This document shows positions 11,163-20,091 of a DNA stretch of 64,000 nucleotides, piece by piece (position 1 is the first letter of the stretch; each line of letters starts with the position of its first letter). The notes beneath the pieces were generated by a model. The model made no database searches and was not told the DNA's origin. It saw only the letters and a list, made by a program, of their open reading frames with translations. Origin of the DNA: Cyanoderma ruficeps (Eukaryota; Chordata; Aves; Passeriformes; Timaliidae); contig VZDJ01000056.1 in the NCBI GenBank assembly GCA_008694505.1, positions 7,068,019 to 7,132,018 of the forward strand, given 5' to 3'. Position numbers and translations under genes: made by a program.

Positions 11163-11815
11163 AATCACAGAATGTCTTGGGTTGGAAGGAACAGAATCAC
11201 AGGATTAACTAGGTTAGGAGAGACCTTTGAGATGATCAAGTCCAACCTATGAACTAACACCACCTTATCATCTACACCATGGCCAAGTGCCAGATCCAGT
11301 CTTCTTTTAACCCTAAAGATGATCTTGTTCCAACCCCCTACCATGGACAGGGAGACCTTTCATTAGTCCAGGTTGCTCCAAGGTCCATCCCAGCCTGAAC
11401 ACCTACAGAGGTGGGACATCCGCAGCTTCTCTGGCAACCTGTACCAGTGTCTCACCACCTTCACAGGGAAGAATTCTAATTTCTTCTGTATTTAACCTAA
11501 ATTTCCCCCTTTTTCAGATTGAGCTCATTACTCCTTGTCTCGTTACTACAGTCCTTATATTGAGGGCACCAGAATTGTGTGCAGAACCCCAGGTGTGGTC
11601 TCACCTGAGTGGAGCAGAGGAGGAGAATCTGCTGCCCACAAGACTTTGGATGCAGGCCAGAACACGGCTGGACTTCTGGGCTGTGAGCACACATGGCCAG
11701 GGCATGTCCAGCCTCTGATCCTCCAACACCCCCAAGTCCCTCTCCACAGGGCTGCTCCTGGTCACTTCTCCACTCAACCAGTACCTGGGATTGCCCCAGC
11801 CCCAGTGTACATGGT
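11163..11815 (-). mobile_element. CR1 LINE 3' fragment
   Basis: On the + strand the segment starts with a form of the CR1 terminal signature (aatcacagaatgtcttgggt, then ttggaaggaac) and continues through familiar CR1 text such as tccaaccccctaccatgg, ggttgctccaagg, ctctggcaacctgtaccagt and acacccccaagtccctctcc. This is the reverse complement of a CR1 3' end, so the element lies on the - strand, in the same sense as LRIG1, inside its presumed 3'UTR. It is 5'-truncated. The first 40 bases contain a partial duplication of the terminal motif. No open reverse-transcriptase frame remains. Confidence 0.85.
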
Positions 11816-12014
11816 GTAAAGGAACTTCCACTGAAAAGAGGACAATCCCTTTGGAACAGTCTGGCTTTAAAAAGTTCTGTTTATGCATTTAAGGCACCAG
11901 AATTATTTTTCTCACAAAGTTTAAGAGCAACCTGATACTGAAAACAATATTGCCAAAATTGTAAAATTTCACTCAGTTTTCCATGCACTAAAGATTAAAA
12001 TAGCCTCTGTAAAA

Positions 12015-12047
12015 GATATATATATTTTTATATATATATTTATATAT
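12015..12047. repeat. AT-rich (TA)n-like repeat
   Basis: Imperfect TA/TTTTA dinucleotide-rich stretch in the presumed LRIG1 3'UTR. Confidence 0.85.
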
Positions 12048-12304
12048 GAAAACTCTTATGTACAATTGTATCAAATACTTTTCTCTTTACACAATAATCC
12101 CTTGCATTTATGTGCTTCATATGCAAGTTGACTTTTGAACACTTCATACTTCTCAGGGAAGTTTTAAATTATGTACAATCAGATGACGCTCGAACAGGAG
12201 TTTGTTCCCCATACAAGCTTGTTTCTCATACCTCAGTTGGTTGCCTTTGCCAGGCCATCAGTTCAAGATTCGAGGTAGAAGTAAGTAGCCTATATACTCT
12301 GTGC

Positions 12305-12318
12305 AAAAAAAAAAAAAA
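12305..12318. repeat. A14 homopolymer
   Basis: A run of 14 A on the + strand (U-run in the LRIG1 mRNA), about 60 bases after the LRIG1 stop codon. Confidence 0.95.
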
Positions 12319-12375
12319 GATTAAAAAAAGTAATAGTGTGTTTGTTAATTTGCACGTGGCAGTCAGTCTGTGCTC

Positions 12376-12608
12376 TCAGTCCAGAGACCTGTTGGGTGGC
12401 TTGGGCTCGTGAGCGGAGTCGCGGGGCTGGGCTGTGGTGCTGTGGGGCAGGAGAGCCTGCTCCACCTCTGCTTCCCTCTGCAGATCCAGTAGTGCTGGGG
12501 ATATTTCAGGAAGCACGTTCAGTTGCTTTAATGACCCTCCTGCAGGTGAAGCTCTCACCAAATTAAGGTTGTTAAGCTCTGAAGGCTTTGCTGCTGCTTG
12601 TGAAGAGC
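12376..12608 (-). CDS. LRIG1: LRIG1 exon 19 (terminal coding exon, cytoplasmic tail)
   Basis: The acceptor gttttgcag precedes 12608. The first two bases complete a Gly codon (G|GC), followed by 76 residues from SSQAAAKPSELNNL to PPNRSLD and a TGA. This is the C-terminal end of the cytoplasmic region. It matches mammalian LRIG1 in phase and approximate length (about 74 residues recalled in human) but only weakly in sequence: SSxxxA, SEL and a late EQALLPHS compared with mammalian AQYLLVSNGHLP. The frame is fixed by exon 18 and stays open to the stop, so this is the real tail although strongly diverged. LRIG1 promotes degradation of ErbB and other receptor kinases from the plasma membrane. Confidence 0.85.
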
Positions 12609-12815
12609 CTGCAAAACCCCAAAGGAGCAGCATGATTAAGTGACGCTCGGCTTGCTGAGCACTCCCACCCTCCATGAGCCTGGAGGTCTTTTCCCAAGCT
12701 TAGTGATTCTATTCTATGCTCAAACCAACCCCATGCCTGTGAGGTGGCTGAAAGGCTGAGGGGAGCACACGGGGCCGTGCTCCAACCCCACTGGTGACCC
12801 CGAGGAAGGACATAC
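12609..12815 (-). other. LRIG1: LRIG1 intron 18
   Basis: A 207-bp intron with donor GTATGT and acceptor gttttgcag. No repeat or other feature was seen. Confidence 0.85.
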
Positions 12816-13124
12816 CGTGCGTGTCGGCGAGCAGCGCGCCCGCCGTGCCCTCCGCCCTTATCCTGTCGTGGTTGCTGGGGTAGAGGGTCCCGTCTGTTTC
12901 CACCCTCTTGCCACTGGCAATCCCATTGCAGGGCTGAGCATGAAGGAGGCTGGTGCCTGCACCCCTCTTCCTGTGGCGCTCCTTGCTGCTCAGTGCATTG
13001 GGGTGGGGGTTTTCCACAGTCTTTAGGCTCTCGGGGTAGCACTCGGAGTCCTTGGGGTAGATGTGGGCGTTCATGCTGTCCGTGCTGCCGCTGCACTCCG
13101 TGCACACCACGGGCAGCCCATAGC
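12816..13124 (-). CDS. LRIG1: LRIG1 exon 18 (cytoplasmic tail)
   Basis: This 309-nt exon encodes residues 825-926 (102 complete codons), flanked by Gly codons split after the first base. It opens YGLPVVCTECSGS, equivalent to human GRVVCSDCN, and includes TDGTLYPSNHDRIR, which matches the recalled human GSLYPSNHDRM and identifies the paralogue as LRIG1 rather than LRIG2 or LRIG3. Several tyrosines (HIYPKD, ECYPES, TLYPSN) are potential phosphorylation sites. The acceptor is ttcctcccccaaag and the donor GTATGT. The middle section, roughly residues 865-895, is poorly conserved with mammals and rich in basic residues (KERHRKRG). Confidence 0.93.
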
Positions 13125-14226
13125 CTTTGGGGGAGGAAGGGAAAATCAACAAGGGGACATGAGCAGCTGGAAGTGGTCAGCGCTGGAGCACACAAATCAT
13201 GGAAGGGAAGGGCGGTTCTGTGTAGTTCCGTGGGGGAATCTTTCACTAAATAATGTGGACACTTTGTGGTCTTCCACAGGGTTATTACACAGCCAGTTTT
13301 CAGAACTCTGTAGCCACCATCACTAGAGGTAGTTCTAATTAACAGCTTTAGTTAGTTAGGGATTCTTTTTCACTCCAAAATACTTTCTTTTTTTTTAAAT
13401 AAACTATGCATTTATTTCCTTTTCCAGAGTTTCTAAACAGGGTAGTAATGCAAAGTGGAATTTTCCTGTAGCTGCTTTAAAATACCAAGTTACCTTTCTC
13501 ATTTTTGTGCTGCCGCTTTACAGAGATCACCATCAGCTCACACTCCTATCTCAACATATTTTATTACTGGTAGTGGGAACAACTGACGAGCAGAATTCAA
13601 AGTAGCAAGGAATTTCTTAATCTTGGAAGTTAATTTCCTTACTGCACTCAACAACTTTCCATTGTTAAACTTTACATTAGTTTCTCCTAGAGAGAAAATG
13701 TGTTTGATTGGCTGATTTTCTGTGGCTTTTACAATAGAGTAGGAGAACAGAAAGCACATCCTAAAAATAGAAAAGTATGAGCATAACACCCTAGGAATTG
13801 GCAAAGAACAGAGGCAGGTGTAGTGCCCAAAACAACCTTTAAACTTTGAAAATAAATTAAAAAGCTGAGCTTTGAAGTCAACAGCCCTTTTAAAAGAGCA
13901 TGAAAAAATTTAACACTTTCAGTTTTGAAAGTACTCTCATATTTTACAAATATCTCAAATCAAAATTCCCATTAGCCAGCTGCACAGAATGACAATCAGG
14001 AGCTTTACTCTGCCTCTTTCTGACAGTTCCTCAAATTCCAACTAGCCAAGCTTGAGAGAGGATCAAAGCAAGCAGGAGAAAGTAAATTTTCTGTGCTTGC
14101 ACCTGAGAATCATTGTGAGCTTTTTTCTCTGAAGGTAACCATTTCTTGTGTTAATGCTGTCTGACTTGGAGGGGTTTGTGATCTGTACAAACACGAAATG
14201 CCTTCCCAGATTAATGGGGTTTGTAC
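13125..14226 (-). other. LRIG1: LRIG1 intron 17
   Basis: A 1.1-kb intron with a GTACAA donor, weaker than the usual GTRAGT, and acceptor cccccaaag. It is AT-rich and no repeat was recognised. Confidence 0.85.
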
Positions 14227-14373
14227 CTGTCTTATCTGGAACAAGCATTCCATCGGCCATGTCCTCAGTCTTCCACGTGTCTTTATTATAGCTGATACAC
14301 AGCTTGGGCTGTCTACAACCTACAGCAGGAGCTTCAACATCTGGACACCTTCCAGTGTCAGCCTGACACATCC
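14227..14373 (-). CDS. LRIG1: LRIG1 exon 17 (cytoplasmic tail)
   Basis: This 147-nt exon covers residues 776-823, opening MCQADTGRCPDVEAP and containing VGCRQPKLC, which is the same as the recalled human VACRQPKLC apart from one residue. It ends MLVPDKT followed by a Gly codon split G|GC. The acceptor is tttgtttgttacag and the donor is GTACAA. The mammalian exon has a longer middle part. The exon forms part of the cytoplasmic region used in down-regulating receptor tyrosine kinases; the CRQPKLC block is the best-conserved piece here. Confidence 0.93.
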
Positions 14374-14952
14374 CTGTAACAAACAAACCATCTGGGTAAA
14401 GATCACAGCCATCTGCTCACAGTTAGAGGACTTGTTCGTCTTACTTATACTGGAAAAGGGAGAAAAAATAGCAATGGAGAGATAATTTTCAGCAAACACT
14501 TAACAGAATAAATGCTGCACAATCTCAGGAGGATCTTGGTTCAGAACTCTTAAATTCTCCTTCCTAATAGGCTGTTTTTAAATAGTGTAAAACCCCAACA
14601 TTTAATTTCAAAGCCTGAAGGCAGGGACAGGCAATGCTAATGCATTTTCTAGTATGACTGTGGGTAACTCTGCTGCCAAAAAAAGAATCCAAAATTAGCA
14701 AAAAACCAGTCCTTAGGGCCTGACTGAGCAGTTTCTGAGGCAGTCAGCTTGTAGGAACACTTGCTCCTGGGAGAGGAGAGCTCTGTGCAGTCTAACACAG
14801 ATCCCTGCTCTGCATAAATGCAGAAATTACATTATGAAGATCTCTCAGATAACTCAGAGCAAACACAAACACAGAAGTACCCTGGGCTGAGATTTCTACC
14901 TCCCGCAACAAGTTCAGATCCAGCATTAGAGAACAATGAAAGCATTTCTCAC
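14374..14952 (-). other. LRIG1: LRIG1 intron 16
   Basis: A 579-bp intron with donor GTGAGA and acceptor tttgttacag. Nothing further was recognised in it. Confidence 0.85.
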
Positions 14953-15075
14953 CGTTGCTGTCAATGTGCCCATTGGGCTGCTGGGTGTCCACTCCAATGG
15001 CCACCTCCTGGCGCTCCGACAGAGTCCCTTGGGAGGACAGGTAGCTTGGCACATCAGGAGGCACAATAGTCTCAT
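14953..15075 (-). CDS. LRIG1: LRIG1 exon 16 (cytoplasmic tail)
   Basis: This 123-nt exon gives residues 735-774: [20 protein letters not shown], then RQEVAIGVDTQQPNGHIDSN. With the split Asp before it, the sequence [20 protein letters not shown] is the most conserved juxtamembrane-distal block of LRIG1. The acceptor is cattgctctag and the donor GTGAGA. The Tyr in PSYLSSQ is shared across the LRIG family as recalled. NGHIDSNG corresponds to human NGHIESNG. Confidence 0.95.
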
Positions 15076-16361
15076 CTAGAGCAATGGGAGCAGGGAAATG
15101 TCAGTTCTCAGCAGGATTTTCAAAGTAAATTTGCATTTTCAAGGGGGACTTGGGACCAGATCTAGAACCGGTTATTTTCTGTAGGTGCACTGGAAACTGA
15201 ACTGCCTAAATATTCCTTTCCCCTCAGAAGCCCCATTCCTGATTTTTCAAAGCTTAAAGCTGTGGGAGAGAGTGCTGATAAAGGCACTTGGAGTGTTTGC
15301 ATGTGGCATGGTCAGTACATAGTAGGTGGAGTAGAACTATTTATCCAGAATAAGTAGATCCTTCTCTTTCCCCAGAAATCCAGTCCCTCCTTTGACTCAA
15401 GTCTTCTGCCTCCCCAAGTCAGGAGTAAAAGTATTCTGCAGAACAGGGTCTTTGATTCTCTTAAACAGGAAATAAGTCTTAAGTCACTTGGCTGTCCTTG
15501 GTTTTCTCCGTTTTCTATCAGACAATTTCAGTTTCCCTTGCCACACGCAACCAAGTGAAACTCAATTATATCAGGCACAAAGCCCTGGATTTTCAGGACT
15601 AAAAATAGGAGTTATAGAAGAATCCCACTAATACATCACACTGCTAATAGGCTATCCAAGACTTCCTACCTAGCCCATGTCTTTAAAAATCCTTTTGTAC
15701 TCTGTGTAAAGCTAAGCATAATGTAGGAAAGCTGGAAATTCCAAGCAGGCTGGAAAAGTTTTAGGTTGGTTCTTCCTTACTTCTGTTTCATTCAGAAGCT
15801 GGGTAAGGAAGGCAGGAGACTATTTTCACTGCAACACTTATTTCAGCACCAGATTATCCCCTCTGAGTATCAGGAGAAAGCAATAAATACTAATTTTTCC
15901 TCTAAAAAGTAACAGATCCCACCCCCCATCAGCAGGGCTAGCTCTTACAGCCAACATGGAAAAAGGGATTCCAGCTTCAAAGTCTAATTTTTCAAGTTTT
16001 GACTTCTAAGTCTTTGAAAATACAGATTTCCAAAAAGTAAGACAGGTTCCCAGCATCATGGACATCATCCAGACTGTCTCAAAAGTTATCACTTATGGTC
16101 ATGGAAAACCAAAGTAGCAAAGCAATAGCTGGAACAACTGTCAAGTGGAAAAGACCTTCCTGAAGAGCAAGCCAAGGGGAGAAATGCAGCTCTGAACATG
16201 CTTCAGCAGCAAGTGAAAGCTGGTTCCAGGCCTGTGAGCCAAGAGAACCAGGGAGATCAGCCAGCTGCAGGGTTGTGAGGCTCCCTGACGAGCCAGCTCA
16301 GCCGCAGCGGGATGCCTGGCAGCACAAAAGGTTAGAGGAGGCCTCAGGACACTGGAGCTAC
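15076..16361 (-). other. LRIG1: LRIG1 intron 15
   Basis: A 1.3-kb intron with donor GTAGCT, a weak donor, and acceptor attgctctag. No repeat family or other feature was seen. Confidence 0.85.
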
Positions 16362-16781
16362 CTGTGTTGGTGACACTGTACTCCTCACTCTTCTTCCTGG
16401 TCTGGTAGATGATGCAGACCCAGACCAGGGAGGTGAGCACGATGCTGCAGACCACGGCGATGGTGATGATGCCCACGGTGGTGCGGTCCTTGCGGCAGCC
16501 CAGCGACTGCAGGATGCTGACGTGGCTGTGCGCGCGCTCCGTGCCCAGCGTGTTGGACATCTCGCACGTGTACTTCCCCGCGTCCTCCAGCACCACGTTC
16601 CTGACGATCAGCAGCTGGTTGCCCGAGGTGAAGTGGTGCCTTTCTGTCACCACCAAGGGCTGGTCACCTTTCAGCCAGGTGATGCGGGGCGGGGGGCTCC
16701 CCGTGGCTTTGCACTGGAGAGCCACGGTCTCGCCGACGGACACCACGTGATCTTCCAGTGGATGGACCAAAGACGGAGTCT
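16362..16781 (-). CDS. LRIG1: LRIG1 exon 15 (third Ig domain, transmembrane helix)
   Basis: This 420-nt exon encodes residues 595-733. The Ig3 domain has Cys617 (ALQCKA), Trp629 (ITWLK) and Cys666 in a [11 protein letters not shown] core, the standard I-set pattern. A linker with GCRKDRT leads to a helix of about 24 residues starting VGIITIAVV and ending VWVCIIY (residues 696-719, genome 16405-16476). Then come the stop-transfer basic residues RKK and the start of the cytoplasmic side, [29 protein letters not shown] is the same as recalled for human LRIG1 and differs from LRIG3 (VVIIYHTRRR). The acceptor is ttctcctgcag and the donor GTAGCT. The exon is CpG-rich. Confidence 0.96.
16405..16476 (-). 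other. LRIG1: Transmembrane segment of LRIG1
   Basis: About 24 consecutive hydrophobic residues within exon 15, followed at once by QTRKK. This is the single membrane span of a type I protein, with LRRs and Ig domains outside and the tail inside. Confidence 0.9.
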
Positions 16782-17774
16782 CTGCAGGAGAACAAACACA
16801 GAAAGTCATTTTTAGGGACAGTGTAACAACAGATTTAACAACACTGAATAATCCTCCTGTTCCTGCAGACGCAGCCATGCAGGAAGCAGGCACATGCTCA
16901 GGAATATGGAAGCTGCACACCACAGCAGATCCAACAACCACAGCCAAGGCCTCACTTCCCACAGCCAATTGGTGGTGAGTTTTCCCAACAAGAAACTTCT
17001 GAGGACATGGGCCTACAGCTGACATGTGAATTATTTCTCAGGGCAAGAGAGATGAAGTGCAATTTCCTTTTGAAGCAGTTTTCCCAGACAGCAAATAGGC
17101 TGGTTGGAGGGGCTTCCTCAGCACAAGAGGAGATGCGACTTACAGCTCCTTCTCTTACTTAACAGGTATTTTTCATTAGTGAACTACAGTATAAAGGAAT
17201 AAAACAAGACTAAGTAGACCATTTGACTCCGTCTCTCTTTAATCTGCATCTGGTAAAGAGCTTGAACAGCCATCCCTCCCAGTTCCCACTTGCATTTGGC
17301 CTCCTGGGGCAGTGGTGATGCCTTTTTGGGACTACGTAAGCACAGAGGCCAGACAAAATTAAGAGAATAAAAAGCTGTCATATTTATTGAAGGGCCTTCA
17401 GACACATTTAGGGCAGATGAAGCCCCTCCAGGGGCTATACCCAAAAATGAATGATGGGTCATGGGTTTTCATACTTTTATAATTTTGGTCCACTTGCATA
17501 TTGGGGTGCATCTTTCAATTACAGTGCCGGGTAATGAAGTCATTTACCCCAAGTCTGCCCCCCCAACTCACTTTTTTTTTCACATTTCTTGAGTTCTGAG
17601 ACAGTGAGGTATCCTTGATTCCCAGGCCTGGAGAGGAATTGTTCTGTCTGACCAAAATGGGAGAACAGTAGCTAACGCTCTGTACGGAGTTCAGAGTTAC
17701 ACCCTAAAGAACTGCAGGATTACAAATACATGAAAAACCAGAAAAAAAAGCTAAAACCCTTTAAGGCACCTTAC
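16782..17774 (-). other. LRIG1: LRIG1 intron 14
   Basis: A 993-bp intron with donor GTAAGG and acceptor ctcctgcag. It contains a probable LTR in the same sense as LRIG1 (17330-17580). Confidence 0.85.
17330..17580 (-). mobile_element. Probable ERV solo LTR or LTR fragment
   Basis: Read on the - strand there is an ATTATAAAAG TATA-like box at about 17480, then AATAAA at about 17386, followed by a T/C-rich stretch with TTTTTATTCTC and TCTGGCCTC. This order (TATA, poly(A) signal, pyrimidine-rich U5) is typical of avian LTRs. The ends and any target duplication could not be fixed. It lies in sense orientation in intron 14 of LRIG1. It could also be another AT-rich repeat. Confidence 0.4.
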
Positions 17775-18056
17775 CCAGCACGGTGAGGGTGGCATTGGCG
17801 AGCACGGAGCCCGCGGAGTTCTGAGCCGTGCAGCTGTAGACGCCCATGTCCTCCACCTTCACGTCGGTGATGAAGAAGACGTCGTCGTCGGGCATGACGT
17901 GCATGCGGCGCTCGCGGGCCGCGGGGAAGTCGGTGCCGCCGTCCTTCTGCCAGGCGATCTGCGGCGTGGGGTGGCCCTCGGCCGCGCACTCCAGCCGCGC
18001 CGTCGTCCCCGTCCGGCTCGTGATGTCGTGGGGAGTCTTGATAAATGATGGCAGCA
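17775..18056 (-). CDS. LRIG1: LRIG1 exon 14 (second Ig domain)
   Basis: This 282-nt exon encodes residues 501-593, [12 protein letters not shown] through ANATLTVL. The Ig core is Cys523 (RLECAAEG), Trp535 (IAWQKDGG) and Cys575 in [32 protein letters not shown] is essentially invariant in LRIG proteins as recalled. NAT at residue 587 is an N-glycosylation sequon. The acceptor is ttccttttatcag and the donor GTAAGG; both borders split codons after base 1. The exon is strikingly rich in CpG compared with the introns on either side. Confidence 0.96.
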
Positions 18057-18304
18057 CTGATAAAAGGAAAACGAGGAAAGGGCGTGAGCGATTCCATGGG
18101 GAAACACCGTCTCCTGGGCAGCTCTGTTTTCCTTCCCACAGAGGGGATTAAGGTGACAGTTACCCACAGGCAGGAGGATGCCACGTGCTTCTGCATGATA
18201 TCTCTGAACTGCTATGTGGACCTGATATTTTCTGAGCCTGAGAATTGCTGAGCTCTTCCCAAGGGAAACTTTTCAATAGTTTTCTTTTTCCCAAAACAAC
18301 CATG

Positions 18305-18515
18305 TGTCAACAATATTCCTTTCCCATAACAACAGGTGTTGTTTGCTGTTTCTGTTACTGAGCCAATGGGAGAGGTGTCAGTCCTATGGACCAATAACGT
18401 GCCTTCTCAGTGTTGCACGTTATAAAAGGGCTGAATGAATTGTAAATAAAACCTTCTGATTTCTACTGCCTCCTGACTGGAGTCAAGCATCTTTACTTCG
18501 TGTCCTATTGTGACA
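18305..18515 (+). mobile_element. Solo LTR (ERV type), 211 bp
   Basis: It begins TGTCAACAATA and ends TATTGTGACA, an imperfect inverted terminal pair of the TG...CA kind. Inside are TATAAAAG (about 18421), AATAAA (about 18446) and a U5-like stretch ending at the terminal CA. These are the parts of a retroviral LTR in the correct order on the + strand. No clear target-site duplication is visible, and no internal gag/pol follows. Known avian LTR families fit this description, but I cannot name the family. Confidence 0.6.
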
Positions 18516-18929
18516 CTGCTGGGGACTGAGCCTACAGAACACACCTGTCTGCAGAGTCCATGACACCTCCAACTCAGATCATTAGAGCTGGAATCAAAGC
18601 TGATTTTCTTCTATGAAAACCTGGGAAAAAATCGGTTGTCTCTCCTACAGAGAACTTCCAATCCCTACATCCCTCTTCTTTGCATCCCTCTGTATTTTCA
18701 TTTGGCAAAGAATCTACCTGAGCAGCCAAAGAGTGGCAGCTCAAGCTGTTAAGAACATGCCTGCTGAAGTGCTTGGTTGGATGGCAGCCAACACAAAATG
18801 CTGTGTGCTCCTCACAGGGCATTTCCCAGCATCCACTGATACCAACTGCTGCTGTGCAGAGGTTAAGAGCTCACCATCAGGAATGGACCCTCGAGAGCAA
18901 CAAAGTGGGTCCCAAGGAACTGTACCATG

Positions 18930-19608
18930 TGTGGCGGTTTTGGCTTCTTTTCTTCTCTGCCAAGGTCAGGATGCATAACACGGGAAACGAAGATGTCGAG
19001 TTCGGACTTGGAATGTTTATTATATCTTATCTATTTACAGTATTTACAAGCTCACGAGCCGTGAGCTTCACTAGTAAGCAAGGGAAACGAGGTGGAATGG
19101 AGTGCTTCTAACTCTTTCTAAGCTTATTTAAGTGATAAGTACTCAATACCAAGGTGGTACCTATATTATTTAAGTTTCTGGCCCAATAGTGACCACCCAA
19201 GGCCCACAATGCAGACCTTTTTCACCAAGTTACAGAAAACCACCCAAACCCATAAAGAAGGAGGAAGAAGAAGGTAAAGAAGAAGGACAAATGTGGGAAC
19301 TGACAGTGGTCAGAACATGGATTCTTAGGCTCCAGGCAGTGCCTTGAAGTCTGTGGGAAAGCCAAAGACAAAACTCTCTGTCTGGCCTGGGAAAATGTGA
19401 GGAGAAACCCAAAACAATCCCTGTAGATATTCTCCTCCTGACACGTGGTGTTTTTCCAACTTGTTTACTGGTAGAGATGTTTACAAAAAGGTGGTGCCCT
19501 AAAGGACCAATCCTATTCATTGTACCGAAACACTGTACAAAAGAATGTCTTTCAATAAACTTTGCTATAAGCCCTCTGAAGAAATCAAGAGTTCTTCATG
19601 TCATTACA
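18930..19608 (+). mobile_element. Probable ERV LTR, about 680 bp
   Basis: It starts near TGTGGCGGTTTTGGC and ends near TCATGTCATTACA. A CAATAAACTTTGC poly(A)-signal region lies about 55 bases from the end, with a CCAAT-like box (aggaccaatcc) upstream. Exact borders are uncertain: a catg tetramer occurs at 18926-18929 and again at 19607-19610, which would be a 4-bp target duplication only if the LTR ended in TA. The - strand also carries an AATAAA near the other end, so orientation is probable rather than certain. Confidence 0.5.
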
Positions 19609-19770
19609 TGACCCATCCTGAATCGTAACGATAGACAAAGACAACACCCCAAATTCTCCATCTCGACTCACATGCATTACTATACACTAAACCCCCGAAT
19701 TCTGAGTTTCTAGGATTCCAACACCACGTAGAAGAGCTCAGGCTGAGGAGGGGAAGCAGTTCCCACTCAC

Positions 19771-20091
19771 CATTAACAGTGAGGCGGGCCTTGTTGGAGT
19801 AGGTGGAGCCGAAGTGGTTGGTGATGACGCACTGGTAGCGGCCCTCGTGCGCGAAGGTGACGTGGCGCAGGTGCAGGATGGTGGTGCACTCCATCACCTC
19901 CCCGTCCTTGGCCCGCACGTGCGCGAAGTTCTCGATCTCGGCGTTGTGCAGCATCTCGTTGTCCTTCTTCCAGGCAAACACCATGGGGGAGCTGCTGCTG
20001 CTGGCGGCCAGGCAGGTGAAGCGGATGTCCTTGCCCAGGACAGCCACCGTCGTCTCAGGCTGGATGATGATCTGCGGCTTGGGGAAATCAT
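19771..20091 (-). CDS. LRIG1: LRIG1 exon 13 (first Ig domain)
   Basis: This 321-nt exon encodes residues 394-499, [14 protein letters not shown] through [10 protein letters not shown]. The Ig core has Cys419 (RFTCLAAS), Trp433 (FAWKKDNE) and Cys480 ([13 protein letters not shown]). The AASSSSSPM run before the Trp is a hallmark of LRIG Ig1. The acceptor is ctgtttcctcccag and the donor GTGAGT, with both borders splitting codons after base 1. Ig domains of LRIG1 take part with the LRRs in binding receptor kinase ectodomains. Confidence 0.96.

Larger units (their letters stand above)
9220..12375 (-). other. LRIG1: LRIG1 3'UTR (presumed extent)
   Basis: The LRIG1 stop codon is at 12376-12378 and no intron is apparent downstream on this strand, so the terminal exon continues as 3'UTR. 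The extent is inferred from an AATAAA on the - strand at 9241-9246, preceded by an AU-rich segment of the kind found near mRNA ends. Within it lie a sense-oriented CR1 fragment (11163-11815), AT-repeats near 12015-12047 and a homopolymer at 12305-12318. Earlier TTTATT hexamers near 9434, 10638 and 10828 could give shorter forms. RNA data would be needed to fix the true end. Confidence 0.5.
18057..19770 (-). other. LRIG1: LRIG1 intron 13 with two LTRs
   Basis: A 1.7-kb intron with donor GTGAGT and acceptor cttttatcag. Roughly half of it is LTR sequence (18305-18515 and 18930-19608), both apparently antisense to LRIG1. The remainder was not recognised. Confidence 0.8.

Noticed and set aside
12572..13246. 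Alternative 224-codon frame over LRIG1 exon 18
   Set aside because: It is a shadow in another frame. The frame encoding TLYPSNHD joins both neighbouring exons in phase.
16782..17025. Upstream continuation of the exon 15 reading frame past its acceptor
   Set aside because: The frame stays open into intron 14, but a good acceptor (ttctcctgcag) at 16782 and the match to LRIG family Ig3 start the exon at 16781.
18516..18927. Internal retroviral sequence between the two LTRs of intron 13
   Set aside because: The two flanking LTRs are not similar to each other, and the sequence between them shows no primer-binding site or gag/pol-like frame. They are treated as separate insertions.
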